Of a stretch of 64,000 nt of DNA, positions 35,380-48,300 are shown in pieces. The stretch is taken from contig OY720101.1 in NCBI GenBank assembly GCA_963082875.1, positions 4,898,001-4,962,000 on the forward strand. Reading direction: 5' to 3'. This DNA is from Corella eumyota (taxonomy: Eukaryota > Chordata > Ascidiacea > Phlebobranchia > Corellidae). How positions within the stretch are numbered: position 1 is the first letter of the stretch; the number at the start of each line of letters is the position of its first letter. Made by a program: the position numbers and the translations under genes. The notes beneath the pieces are model-generated. The model did not search any database, was not told where the DNA came from, and saw only the letters and a list, made by a program, of their open reading frames with translations.

Positions 35380-36221
35380 ACTACAATCATGTAAATTGAG
35401 AAGAAAATTAAAATATGGGCCTTATGAATTCTATATTTTATCACGCAATAAATTAATGCATTAAAAAATGACAATATAGAATTTAGTGTTATATTATAGC
35501 TTTATTAAATTTTATCATTTTGTTTCCGTAATTTTTTTTAACCCTACTTGCTAGTGTAACTACTTTATTAGAAATGTTTTGTAGCTTTAACTGGATAACA
35601 ACTTTGTAGGATTTTAACTAAAGCAAATAATAATAATCACTAAGTTGGTATTTTGCATAAATTAATTATGAATATACAAGACTTACGACCAAATAAAATA
35701 TTAACCTCAACACATAATCTAAAGCTGTCCAAGAAAAAACCTTAGGGTACCAGTATTTCACTAAAGGTTTTAACACAAAAACAATATGTTGCTGAACTTA
35801 AGGTATGCAGGTAAATGGGTTAACATAGGTTTTTACTATAACATGGTATTTTATTTACTTTATTCAACATACGAAAATATTCGTCAGGTTAAAAAGCATT
35901 CGTTTAAACCAAGTAAAAAGTAAGTTTATAAAACTTAGGCCTACAGGCTTACTTACCATTTGACTTTTTTGTAAGTACAATTTATTGAAAAAAAATATAT
36001 ATATATTGAGTTCCTGTTGAGTGCTATAGTTGTTAAGTGACCTAACAAATTTGTTTTTTTGTTTTTTTGGTAATTAAAAATCTTTCATTTATTACTTAAT
36101 TCTTTGCCAGTCATCGTTACTGTAAATTGTTTTTAAATCTGAAATAAAACGTTACCTTAATTCACCTTCAGATTTTTTGTAAAATAAACCCAAAAACTAC
36201 ATATTTTTGTGGTTTTATAGC
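35380..36221. other. Intergenic region after BPI-like gene 3
   Basis: AT-rich spacer; no exon or RNA gene seen. Confidence 0.4.
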
Positions 36222-36335
36222 CAAAGGGGTATATGTTATCACAAAAATTTAGCATGACATTTTTTTAGATTAAACCGGTAAACATGGATATTTGCCAAAA
36301 GGAAATAACATTTCTACGAAAATGCACTTGAAAAA
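36222..36335 (+). promoter_or_regulatory. Conserved upstream block of BPI-like gene 4
   Basis: Contains gtatatgttatcac and, about 70 bp later, aacatttctacgaaaatgca, matching the blocks before the other copies, about 230-345 bp before the ATG. Confidence 0.5.
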
Positions 36336-36566
36336 CTTGAATAATTACACCTATAAAAGAAAGCTCTGATTAAAAAAAGGTTACTTTAGATTGCGACCTT
36401 AGGTGGTTAATCCTGTTTTTGCGTTTAAAAAACACTAAGTGAAGAACGTTACATATTTTAAATAAACGTTTAAACCAGCTTAATACTATATTAATAATTT
36501 AAAGTAACGCTGTCCCTTTGCAGAAGGTGATAATATTTTATATTAAATTGTATTAAATATATTGGT

Positions 36567-39300
36567 ATGATGAAGCTAACGATTATTGGATTGCTGGCAA
36601 TATTGGGTTTGGTGAACTCCGAAGACTTTAGATCTGGCATAAAAATTCGTGCAAACCGCCCTGCTCTTGAGAAAGGTATTTTTTTAAATAACTTGAATTG
36701 TTTACCAAAGATTAAAAAACAAATACCCAAGAAAAAATCATCCTAAAAAGGTTTTTGGTCCAACATAATAAAAGTTAAAAAAGAGTAATTGTAGATTTTT
36801 AATCTTACCCATACTGTTTAGCAATTTTTAGAAATGTAAGATTAGGGGAATTTTTTCCTTCTGCGTTTATTAACATGGAAGATGCAGTCGTTAGTGAATC
36901 GAATGAAGAAGACACTTTTATGATTGATTATGCACTAACAGGGTCGGTTAATTTATTTTTTAAGTCAATTTTTAATTAAGTTTTTTTTTAAGTTGTCCTT
37001 TTTTAACAGACTGTGGTATTTATTACAAAAATTAAGATTGGTAGTTATTTATACTCTATATATACTACTTGTTTACTATTAAAAAAATATTTTGTTTATT
37101 TAGAGTTAGAGCAAAATCTTTACGATTTACGCCTATTTCTGATTTGAGTTTGTCCGTGGAAGACCAAGTTGTGATAACAGATCACATGTTGGCAGAAGTT
37201 GTTATTGAAGGCCGGGTCGCACTGAACATTTTGTTTGGCGATGCGTAAGTATTATTATTATATGCTTCAATTTTCTTTAATTGGCATCATATAAATAAAC
37301 AGCTATATATATACTTGTTAATATATACAGAACTTTAATGAAACAAGAGGGACAGTTTACAGCACGAATTTCAAATTTACAAATTCGACTTTTTACCAGA
37401 CCAACCATAGCTAAACACGGTCGATATGAGGTAAATGAGTGGCCAAGCGTTTTACTATAGTTTAACTGGCTGTGTTGTGTTAAGAAAGCACAAAATATGT
37501 AATTTTTTTTAGATTGGGGCATCAACCTGCAGTATAACATCAAAAATAAATGTGGCTTTTACTGAATTTCCAAGCAGTATTTCCAATATGTTTCTAACCC
37601 AATATTTTAGCATGTTGCGTCAACAAATCAATACTGGAGTAAGTATGTTAAGAAAGCATCTACACAGAAAAACATTTTGTTTATTAATTTAAAGTTAATA
37701 TAGCATGGTACGTTAGGCTGTCTTCACTAAGAGTCTAATACTGAAGTTTTTTAATTTCAGATATGTGCTTCAATAGCTCGATCTTTTATAAGGCCCGACG
37801 AGAAATATTTTTCAAAATCGATTCGATTTGGAAATATTAAAAATCGTCCAGCTATGATGGACATGTCGGCAGTAAGAAATGTAACTGTGGATGAATACGG
37901 ATTAGTATTTTATCTTGACGGAAAAGTTATACCCAGAAGTATGCCAGAAACAACGTATGTATGAAATCAAAGCTAAATTTTGTGTTTTATTTGATTTTTA
38001 CATCTTTAAAATTACCAAGAAAAATTTTAATACAGACTTTCATTTACGATTTCGTTAATGCCAATTTTTTTTAGCTATAACTTTAAGCCTGGTGAGTTGG
38101 GTGAATTTAGTAAACCGACAAATGATTGGCAAGTTGTAACAAACGATTACTTTGGTCGATGTTTAGTAAACACGTGGTACCTGTTGGGTGCATCAAGAGA
38201 TAACATTACTGCTGAAGAGGTAAATATAAGACTTTAAACTTTATAACTGACTAACAACTCCAAAAGAAGTTTTAGAAGTAATTTATTACGATTTAATCTA
38301 ACAGGCTCCTGAGAACATGCAACATATGTTTAGTACAGGGGGGATGGGCAATATGATTTCAGAATTTCGCGAAGTATATGGCGACACTGATAGGTATGTT
38401 TAAATTTAATATTAGTTTTAACTTGTTTTAATAAAGATATTGGTTAATATACAATAATTTAACATACATAAACATATATTCTCCAATTTTAATATCATGT
38501 TGTTATTGTTACTATTATATGACACCTTGATTTAAATTTTCAGGCCAATGATGATGATGGTAGATGAATATAAACTTCCCCTTTCAAGACTTGAGGACGG
38601 TGTAGTTATTGGAACACGAGGTATGGATATTAAAATGATGGTGGTAATGGAAGATGGGAGCTTAGATGAAGCAATGGCCATGCAAGGGGTTAATGAAAAA
38701 AATTTATTGGTTGTTAAGCATCATGAGAATACTTTTCATCGGATTGAAATTAATTTTGTTTTGTTGAATAGGATGTGGATTTCATATCGACTGTAGTTAC
38801 CATCGATTCTGTATTTAATACCAATATTATAAACTCTTCTGCCATAATGACTCAGACGACCTTTAAAGTAGGAGAAGTTTCCGATGACGTAATGAACGAG
38901 ATGCAGAACGATGTTGCTACTATTTTACAAGATCGTTGGAACGGTTTGTTTTTTTTAGGATTTTGGTAAATACACAGTAAAAAAGCTTCATACTTACAAA
39001 TGAAATAAATTTTAATCAGTAATAATATTTATGGCTAAAAAAAATCTTATGTTATGCTTTTTAAATAAAAAATTTTTTTTAGCTTTGACAAGAGTAGGAT
39101 TTGAGATGCCTCCACCTATTACTCTAAGTGCCAGCCTAAGAAATATTGAAATAGAAATCACGAAGGTGAACATTAAATAGAATAGTGTTATAGTTGTTAA
39201 CTTTTATTTAATGAAAATGTTTTTTATTGACTTGTTAACAAAAAAATTGCAGGGAAAGATCGAGCTTCAAGCTACCATGGAATTAGATTCGATGATGTAA
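36567..39300 (+). CDS. BPI/LBP-like secreted lipid-binding protein, gene 4 (intact)
   Basis: Twelve exons (36567-36675, 36822-36942, 37104-37244, 37331-37430, 37513-37638, 37761-37954, 38075-38219, 38305-38393, 38544-38688, 38772-38943, 39083-39165, 39253-39300) join in phase into 490 aa. Two adjacent ATGs begin it (36,567 and 36,570); the second aligns with gene 3. Signal peptide LTIIGLLAILGLVNS, then IKIRANRPALEK. The conserved disulfide cysteines are in STCSIT and ICASIA. C-terminal barrel strings include YNFKPGELGEF, MQHMFSTG and GFEMPPPIT. It ends LQATMELDSMM, slightly longer than gene 3. Predicted function as gene 3. With gene 3 it is the best candidate for a working member of the cluster. 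Confidence 0.85.
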
Positions 39301-40135
39301 AAAGAAAAATACCTCAGAAAATTCAGTTTGTTTAAATTAAAATTCATAGTGTATAAGTTCTAACCATTTACAAAATAAAATTTTATAAAAAGCATTTTGT
39401 TGGTTTGTAATCATTTTGTTTCCTCTTTAAAAAACACCTCTTTTGATGCACAATTTTAACTCGAGCTTACGCTTTTGTATAACTAACTACTTGGTGGTAT
39501 AGAAAAGTTTTGTAATGTTGTAAAAATAGAAATTTTGATAATATTTTGTTTCTTTGCAATATCAATGTAAAAAAGCCATCCTATTTTTAAGTATATTCTG
39601 TAACTTTGTGTTCGGTCACAGTAGCATTTTAATCTGAAATTGCTGCAAATTCACAACGGAACTAATTTGTTATCTAATCTAGCCCTATAAACAATAAACA
39701 GATACCTCAATAATGTTGCAAGTGTAAATGCCAAAGCAAAGTTTGATCACACTGATAAGGAAAGTTTGGCAACCTTGGTAAGGTTAGTATTATGTAGTCA
39801 ACAACGGTATGAAGCATCGGTATTGGACGACTTAGAACCGCCTCCTAATAATGATTATACCTTTCAGCAATAAATGCGCGATATTTAACTGCCCGGGTAT
39901 CCTTACACAGCGTAATATGACCGAACTTGACGAAAAATCTGGTGCAAAGCAGGGTGTATATTAAAATGGAAAAAATATGTGACCTGCATTACAGAGTAGC
40001 AAATCACAATGAAAAAACTATTTTAAAAATCTATATTTATTTTTCTACAAAATTTAAATTAGATAAAATGCAACAATTAATACAACAAAATGAAACTACA
40101 ATCATAACAGTGTTAAGTTGAATTTAATTTTTAGA
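39301..40135. other. Intergenic region between the BPI cluster and CFAP298
   Basis: No conserved exon recognised. A less AT-rich stretch at about 39,760-39,960 carries short open frames but no recognisable protein or splice structure. It marks the border between the accessory region and the housekeeping block. Confidence 0.4.
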
Positions 40136-41014
40136 TTAACGTCTGCCTGGTCTCCATGAAATGTTATTGAGACCCTGAAACTGCCGCTTTAACATATTGT
40201 TGTCAGCCCAATCCGAACTAAGATGAGTACTATCTTCCGTTTCCTCCAACTTCTTTAACTCCTCCTGTCTCCTGTATGCTTGCAGCATCATCTGCTTTTT
40301 CTGTTCCTCGTTGACGACTGGCTCTCTTCCTGGAGGACCTGTCCCCCTTTTCTGAAGTTTGACCACAATCTTCGTCTTTTCGTTTTTTCCAACATAATCG
40401 AGTAGTTGTTTTCCAGTTTGCATTTCTTTTCCGGCCCACCACAGTGATCCTTGATCCTCTGGGATGACCTTTAATGACGCCTGTGTTCCAGACAGGTCCT
40501 CTTCTCCATCAAACTCCATTTTAATAGGGTCATGTGGGGGTAAACCCATGGGGTAAACAATGGTTACAGCTCCTCGAAGTTGGTCAAGCGTGTCTTTAAG
40601 AAATTCTTTTGTGACAACAAAATTTGATTCAACAAGTTTTTTGTTAATATTCGCTTTTGCTTCTTTTATAGTATTAGTTAAAACCTCAGCCATCTTCTCC
40701 TTGGGAGCAATCCCATTTCTTCTTCCAATGTCGTCTCGATGAAAAACTCCACCACCACTCGGAATGCACTTATCCTCCCACTCATCTTTTAACTTGAGCT
40801 CTGTTATCTGCTCATCTGTAAGTCCTTGCATATTGGGAGGGAGAAGAATTCCATGGGACGCTAGAGCCTCAATTTCGACGCATAATCTTTCGATTTTAAG
40901 TCGGTCATTGTAAAGTTTGACTAATTCTTCTTGCAGTTTGTCAATGGCAATAGATGTGGTTGTGTCATATAAAAATTGACTTTCCTCTCCATTTTTAACA
41001 TGCAGTCTAACCAT
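40136..41014 (-). CDS. CFAP298: Cilia and flagella associated protein 298 (C21orf59/Kurly)
   Basis: One uninterrupted frame of 292 aa, the length of the human protein (290), beginning MVRLHVKNGEESQFLYDT. It shares diagnostic strings with vertebrate CFAP298: LPPNMQGLTDEQITELKLK, GGVFHRDDIGRRNG, DQLRGAVTIVYPMGLPPHDP, DYVGKNEKTKIVVK and a WRPGRR end. The family is needed for assembly of outer dynein arms and for planar polarity of motile cilia. No introns are seen, unlike vertebrate orthologues, so the gene may descend from a retrocopy or have lost its introns. It is divergent to MRPS18B with about 700 bp between the starts. Confidence 0.97.
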   Translation of the reverse strand: MVRLHVKNGEESQFLYDTTTSIAIDKLQEELVKLYNDRLKIERLCVEIEALASHGILLPPNMQGLTDEQITELKLKDEWEDKCIPSGGGVFHRDDIGRRNGIAPKEKMAEVLTNTIKEAKANINKKLVESNFVVTKEFLKDTLDQLRGAVTIVYPMGLPPHDPIKMEFDGEEDLSGTQASLKVIPEDQGSLWWAGKEMQTGKQLLDYVGKNEKTKIVVKLQKRGTGPPGREPVVNEEQKKQMMLQAYRRQEELKKLEETEDSTHLSSDWADNNMLKRQFQGLNNISWRPGRR

Positions 41015-41709
41015 GATTGATTTAGAAGTGGTATTACCAAATACAGGACTTATCTAGCAACAAACCTTATACAACAAACCAAATTAAATTTTTTAGTTGA
41101 AATCCTAAACCGTCATTATAAATGTTAACTGATTTACGCTTTAACCAGTTGCCAGTTAATAATATACTCGTAATTTCTGACAAACGGCATAGCTATCTAC
41201 CCAAGTAATTTACTGTCCTTAAGGTTTCTTTTTTTACAAATTACATTATTAAGTTAACAGTTAATAAAATACAAAAGCGATGTCTGCCTGAACAATTCTA
41301 AACAAATTTTAACAAAGCTTGATTTAAAAATCGAGAAATTTCCAAACAAACTATTCACGCATGATTAAATTTAAAAACATGTCATTTTATATTTTTTAAC
41401 CTAAAGCAAGAGTTTCTTAAAAAAGATTACCAAATGTTTAATATAAAAAAATAAGATTAAAAATATACCAGGATTTTTATAATCAAGCAGAAAAGATCAG
41501 TTACCACATTTTGTAACACGCATGACCAACTGCAATTTGTAAACATATAAGCATGTTGAGATTAACAACTTACTAAACGTCTTTTTTCATTTTGAATAGA
41601 AACAAACAGTTGTCTTAAATCGGGTATTAAATTTTACATTAAAGTATACCAAAATAACAACCTAACAAAGTGTAACCCAAAACAGATAAGGCCAACCTAT
41701 AAGTCAACG
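41015..41709. promoter_or_regulatory. Shared upstream region of CFAP298 (-) and MRPS18B (+)
   Basis: The only sequence available for both promoters. A forkhead-type TGTAAACA core lies at about 41,538-41,545; forkhead factors of the FOXJ1 group drive motile cilia genes, which would fit CFAP298. No TATA box or clean RFX X-box was found. The regulatory assignment is inference. Confidence 0.35.
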
Positions 41710-42917
41710 ATGTCCTTAGTTGCAAATTGTTTAAAATTTCGATCACGAATCTCAACGAGAACTAAAAGTTTAATATCCAATAACGGTAAACTCACCATAA
41801 ATGGTGGGTTTAAACTAAGTTTATCCCAATATTCAACAAATACAGAGGATAATGAGACACTTGATTCAAATGAGCTAGCTTTAAAAAATTTGGATATCAC
41901 GCTTTTAAAACCACACCCTGAATGGAGAAATGTGGCTGCAGGCCCAGTGTTGGGTGAGGGGATTTATGAAAAACTTTGGAAACATTTTATCGAAACCGGA
42001 GACCCAGAGGTGCAAAAGAAAGTTCATGATAAGAATTGGAAAGAATACATGGAAAATTTTGGATTTTCGCCAATTGATTACCTCGATTCAGAAGGTAAAC
42101 TAGCAGTAACAAAAAAAAAGTTTTTATCCAATTAATAAAAAATAACAAATGTTGGTAGCATTTCTATATATAAATGGTAATTTACATACATTAATTTTTG
42201 ACCTGACATACTTTTTACAGACTATGAAGAACTATATCCCAATGGAACCTTGATATGGAAGAACTACTTTAGAAACAAATGTGGAGCTATACAAACACAA
42301 AAACCAAGAAAATCCTGTTATGTATGCTTAAAAATTTATTCATGTTTTTACATTTTCAAATCTAAATATTCATAATCATTTTCTGTTTAGAAAGGGGGAA
42401 AACTAGCTAGCGGATCACCATGCCCATTGTGTAGAGATCCAAAAATACTGATCACTTACAATGTAATATTTTTTTGTAATTTTAAATATAGTGCAAAACA
42501 ATAACTTCCAACTTTTGTAATAAAAATACTACCAACTAATTTACCTTTTTTCCAGTTTTTTATGTAAAATAAATTTTAATGTGTTTAACTTTATTTAGAA
42601 TGTTCGTATATTGCAACAATACATTGACGAAGTTACCGGACAAACTTTAAATCCATTAAGAACTGGATCGTGTGGCTTTAGACATGAACAACTTACACAA
42701 GCAATTTCATTGGCACAAAATCTGGGTAAATGAAGATTATAAAATGTACATCTAATGTCTTGTGCCAATAATAATTCGCACATTTTTTAAATATGTATAA
42801 ATTAATTTTGCTGACATTAAACTAACAACCCTTTTTATTGCAGGTTATCTGCCAAAGAACGTTGGGTTTGTAAAGTTTAATTTGGAGGATTATAAAGTGA
42901 ACCATGCTGCTTTGTAA
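41710..42917 (+). CDS. MRPS18B: Mitochondrial small ribosomal subunit protein bS18m (MRPS18B type)
   Basis: Five exons (41710-42094, 42221-42321, 42391-42462, 42599-42725, 42844-42917) join in phase into 252 aa. The N-terminus is rich in Ser, Arg and Lys with few acids, as expected of a mitochondrial targeting peptide. The bS18 core has GSPCPLCRDP (the zinc-type cysteine pair), NNVRILQQYIDE, TGQTLNPLRTGSCG and LTQAISLAQNLGYL. The preceding GTLIWKNYFRNK and KPRKSC best fit the MRPS18B member. It acts in the mitochondrial ribosome. It is tail to tail with URI1, 60 bp apart. Confidence 0.88.
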
Positions 42918-42977
42918 CTGGAAAACCTTATGTACATGTGTTTTATTTTAAAATAAAAAAAAATATTAAATGAAGGA

Positions 42978-44960
42978 TTATTTTAAACGAGAAGCTTTGA
43001 ACTTGGATATCCTTTTGGTTGGTTTAGATTGACTTTCAATTTCTGTGTGTGAAATTGAAGGATGTTCTTTAACAACATCCGATACCCCAAACTAAAATAA
43101 AAAGGCATGGTAATACATAAATATTAACTTGTGAGCTGTTTATTAGAATACATACTTACCATTACATTTGTTTTGTGTGCTGTCGTTGGTAAAACTTTTT
43201 CTTTGACAGTTTTGATTTCTTTGTTTTTGTCTGTTTTTAAAATGGATTTTGTAGGTTTTTGAGTAACAATATTTCCTGGATTTAACTCATGTTCTATTTT
43301 TTCCGACTGCTTCTGTATTAGTAAAATGCTTAGTTGCTCATAAAAATTGTATGTGTAATATAACAAACCTTTTCTGTTGGGGTATGTTTAAACCTTATAG
43401 TTACAGTATTAGGTACTTGGTCATCTGAATCACTGCTATCTGCATCTCTCCCTGTTGGTAACTTATAGGAATTTAAATCCTTATTCCAGGATACCCTCTT
43501 TGATTTATCAAAACTTTTTGAGTCTACATCAGAGTTTTTGTTATCCGTCATTTCAGAGTTTCTAGTATCAGGATTGGAGACATCACTAAGTGAATCTCTG
43601 TAAAGTTTATACTTGAATATAAATTTGGATATAAATTAAATGTTAAAATAAACCAAATATATAAGTTGTTAAATAATAATGTTAATTTGATTTGAAAAAT
43701 ATGTTTTAATTAAAAAGTTTAAATTTTTTCCAACTCTTCTGCATCCTCCTCTTCTTCAAGTCTTTCCAGTTCATCCAAACGGGACATTAACTCCTCATCA
43801 TTCATGCACTACAATAAAATGTATAAAATTTTCATTGAGATAGTAAAAATTGTTTCACTTAATCAGATTAATAAAACTCACACTTTTAACAGCAATTTCT
43901 TTTTCCTCATGTGAGAGAGGCTTCTTTTCTTTCACACGACTAATTCTCTTTTTTCTGCTTGGGTGAACATAATCAGCAGAAACCTCCTTTAAATAAAAAT
44001 AATTTTAATTTTAAGTGTTCTCATATTCATATAAACATAGAAAACATATTTACCTCCTTAATTTCTATTCCTTTATCTCCTTCTGCATTACTCAATTCTT
44101 GTAAGTTAAATTCAGATTTTTTCTCCAAATTTGTTAAAGTTTTATTTAAATCTTCGATATTTTTATTGACTGTTTCTAAACGATGCTCTATAATTTTTAA
44201 TCCCTAAACATATTTTAAAAATTATACAACTGCATGTTCAAATAGTAAAAAACATATTAAAAATAACTGTTTTAAAATGAAAGATACAATTTAACTGTGT
44301 ACTACCTGACTACATGTAGTTTCTGCAAACCAGGAGTCCCCTAAATGAACGAGTAATTCATTTGTGTGTATTAATTGACCTGGCATGAAAGCAAGGGGAC
44401 CAAATGGAACCTATTTATGCAACAATTAAATGGTAAATTATTTAAATTTTTAAGAAAAAATGTTGCAAGTGCATTATTATAAAATGTATTTAATTTTTGT
44501 TAGAATTACTGTGTTATTATCTTGTAGTGTACCAGATGAAACACTTTTTAAAATATATCAATTTAAAATAAACTCAAAAAATAGTTTTACCATGACATCC
44601 TGTGTTAGTTTTAGTGGAAGGGTGGATAATCGCTTTGATAAATTATCATAATCTTCTTTTGCATTTTCCCTAATTACAATTTTACAAAGCATATTAAATT
44701 TTAGATATATAATTTACTACCTATTATTAATATAAATAAAGAAACCAATAATAACTATAACTTGTAATAAAAATATAAAATGGGCAACCAATAACTGAAA
44801 ATTAGAAAAATAATGACAGAATGCGCATTTTTAAAATTGCATTTAATTTTTTCTAAATAGTTTACCAGTGTTTTAAATGAGATTGGACTTCTGCAATAGC
44901 TTGGCCATGAACTTGTTGAAGCCGTTCTGCACCTCCTACCTTGTTAGATTCATCTGACAT
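42978..44960 (-). CDS. URI1: Unconventional prefoldin RPB5 interactor
   Basis: Nine exons on the minus strand (44866-44960, 44591-44669, 44306-44410, 44054-44203, 43882-43986, 43735-43808, 43369-43597, 43160-43312, 42978-43091) give 367 aa. The prefoldin alpha-type domain has LSTLPLKLTQDVM, VPFGPLAFMPGQLIHTNELL and LGDSWFAE, followed by a coiled coil, an acidic DEELMSRLDELERLEEEE stretch, and the C-terminal signature RISKFKASRLK. URI1 is the scaffold of the R2TP/prefoldin-like complex, linked to RNA polymerase assembly and TOR signalling. The exon 6 donor (AAGA|GTTGGA) is weak; reading through gives a stop after EELEKI, so a short N-terminal isoform is possible. Divergent to ETAA1. Confidence 0.93.
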
Positions 44961-45371
44961 TGTGTTAGTATTGCATAAATACGAACAAAACCTTATAGTA
45001 AATTTATAACACACACGAATGTAAACAACACAAGGCACATGTTCCTAGTGACGTCACCCTAAAACCTTGTATTATAAGATTTCTATACAATAGTGTACAA
45101 CAAATGCTTTAAACTGTCGTTTACGAAAAATAAAACTTGTGTAAAATAATTATTAAAAAAATGATATACTAAATAAAATAAGAATGCTCTATTACCTGTT
45201 ATTTTTAAGTTATAAATGTGTAGTAAACTAACACACGTGCATTGGTTCAACGATGTACAATGTAAACACGCGAAAATACAATGTAAACACGCATTAAAGT
45301 TCTAAATAAACTTCCAAAATGCAGTATTTTGTTTTAATAGCATGTAAATCGTAGTTAGAAGTATAAATATT
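44961..45371. promoter_or_regulatory. Bidirectional promoter region of URI1 and ETAA1
   Basis: 411 bp separate the two starts. Two direct copies of acaatgtaaacacgc occur at about 45,256-45,270 and 45,279-45,293, and another atgtaaacaac lies near 45,021. All three contain the forkhead core GTAAACA. No TATA box is seen. Confidence 0.45.
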
Positions 45372-48300
45372 ATGGACGAAGCATCGCAATCAATTTGCGA
45401 AGTTGAAGTTTATTGGAATTGTGATTCTCCTACGGCAAACGACTGGAAACAATATCAAGGTAATTACAAATTAACAAGTTCACTTTAACTGTTTCACTGC
45501 TATCATTTGCAAATGATCTCTGAATGTTGAAATTAACACAAATATGTTAAAAAAAACGTGAACAAAGGTATCGTTAATATATTATAAACAACTACCTCAA
45601 TTTTGTATTAGATCATCTCTTTGAATTTTACTTTAAACTGTTAAATGTATTTTTTTTTAAATGAATACTATTTTTGTAGCCCCAGGTAGTTTAGAACGTT
45701 CATACACAAAGTGGGGAACCCAGACACAAAGATCTCAACAGTTTCGAAATTTTAGGCGAGAAACAAAAGAACATGCTGTAAGTCATTTTTAAATAAATAG
45801 GCCTATTATAAATTTGCCAATTTGAAAAAACTTAAAATGTATTGACTTAAATATTTTGTTGATAGAAACCAGGTTCAAGTAATAATGCAAATATTTGTGA
45901 CACCAAACGATATGATAAAGCAAGAAACTTAATTGATCAATTTCGAAAATTCTCCAATGATACTGGTAAACAAAAAATTATGTTTTTGTAAAAATTAATA
46001 GTTCTTGTTATACAATTCCTATAATACAATTTTGCTATAAAATCAACTTAACACTTTTTAGATCATGAATTTAATAACTCGATGGAAATGGTTTTTGAAA
46101 TGTCAGGCCGTCATGAAGATTTACCTTCTTCTGTTTCAACCAATGCTGTTGCTTTTACAAACAAAAATGACCATAATATTGGTGAATAATAATCCTTTAA
46201 CAACCATAAATTATTATGTTTAAAATGGCAAAACTTTTTTAGCTGTTGAACATATAAAATTGCAAAAAGATCTGTAAAAATATTATTTTGTTAAAGATGA
46301 ACCTACAGACTGGGATGAAGATTTGTTTTTGAATACATCAGGTGTAAATCAACATGAAAATGTACTCAATAACATGAAAAGTCCTGTCCAAGTATGCCAT
46401 GTTTAATTTTGTTACTTATAAATATATAATTAACAAAGTATTAATTAAATTCTTAAATTTTATGAATAAGTTACCTTAAAATAAATTATTTTTTGAATCT
46501 GTTTAGCCTTTAAAGCCATCAAAGTCGACAAGTACTCCAAAAGGCGATGCAAAACATGAAAAATGTAAAAAAAGATCAACCAAGACACCTCTTAAAACAA
46601 AAGACCCATTACCTCAACCAATAAATGGTGACATAAAAACTGCCGACGATTGTTTAAAGTTTTTTATGTCAACAAACTCGCCGAAATCACAAAAACTAAA
46701 AAGTATGAGCAGAAAAAGACCACCGAAAAGGCAATCCCAAGTTAGTTCAACAAATACTAAACAAACACAACCAAAAAGTTCGCCAGTATTAAATCCAAAG
46801 AAAACAACACCCAAAAGAAATAGTATTTCACCCAAACCTCTTCAAAGCTGCATTTCTAATAAAACTGTAACAACGTCAAAATTAAGTTGCAATATTGAAA
46901 CTAAACGAAAAGTAACCCCAAAACGAAAGGCGTCAGATAATTTCGATAACAGTATTTCTGAAGATATTCTAAACAACTTGGTGATGGAAGACAGTTGGAG
47001 TGACGATATACTTTCTAATCCTTCAGATAAAGTTAAAACAACACCTCGACTATACAACTATGAATCCATATTATCACCTATTAAATTAGTTGACTCTGAC
47101 AAAAAAACAAAAATTAAAACTAATCATAAAGCCCTCTTATTCAACAAAGATGCTAATATAAAAACTAAACCATCATTTACATTTAAAAAAACGAAAGAAA
47201 CAATTCACGACAAAAATAAATTAAATCCAAAACAAAGTTCTTTAGAACAACAGCAAAATAAACAAAAGTCAAATGCTTCTTTCAAATCAGATATTAAAAC
47301 AAGAACGATACTAAATCCAACAAACAATAGTAAAGAGGATTTATTTTTGATGGAAGAAGATGATAGTATGTTATTGGAAGCTGTTATTTTAACTGAATCA
47401 CAAAAAGAAAAACAAGGTAAACTACTTCAGAGTGACATATTTTATAAAATACTTTTTTAGTAGAAAGTTTGTAATAATAAACTCTACAGAATTGTTAAAC
47501 AATTCTACTGAATTTTCTCTACAGAATTGTTAAACAATTACACCACTAATTACACCAACTAAAAACTTTTGGTTAAACTCATCAACAACTGTATAAATTA
47601 CTTTAAATTATTTACAAATTTTTTTATTAGAAATTGAAGAAAAGAAATCCCCAGTCACCTTATCACAACGAAAATATTCTCAAGCTGAGATTGAACTTAA
47701 AAAACAAGCTGCACTAAAAAAACGACCAAAACTAGATTCATATGTCAAAAACAAATCAAATTTTGCAACGAAAAACACAGTCACAAACACCAAAACTCTA
47801 TCAAATCAAGAACATAAACCTTTTACCAGATCACAAAAAGCTACGTCTTCTAGCAAAAATGGCAATATAAAAAGTGCAAATATACCAACAAACAATAATA
47901 ACACAAAATCGAACTTTATTGAAAACACTTTAACAAAAACAAAGAATCCAATACTGGAAAGATGCAAGAAAGAAGATAGTTGTATTTTTTCATCAGATGA
48001 CGACGATTTGTTAATGGGTATTGAAGAATTTACACAATCTCAATCAAAAAAACAAAATCAAGGTAAGCAACCGTAAAAAAATAAAAAATTATGCTTTAAA
48101 ACATAAACCAGTGCCTTTTTTATAAGGCAGTGTAACAAAATTTATCTATCTCGAATAAATAAACATAAACTATTTTAAATTTTTGGTTTACTGTCATATC
48201 TAACAATGTTTCACAATGTTTTTAGTTGATATTTTTAATAAGTAAACTTTATAGAAACAGCATGTACTGCATTATGGCAGCTTATAATATCCCAATCATT

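Noticed and set aside
40230-40742. Overlapping open frames in other frames of CFAP298
   Set aside because: They are shadows of a strongly conserved 292-aa protein and have no independent support.
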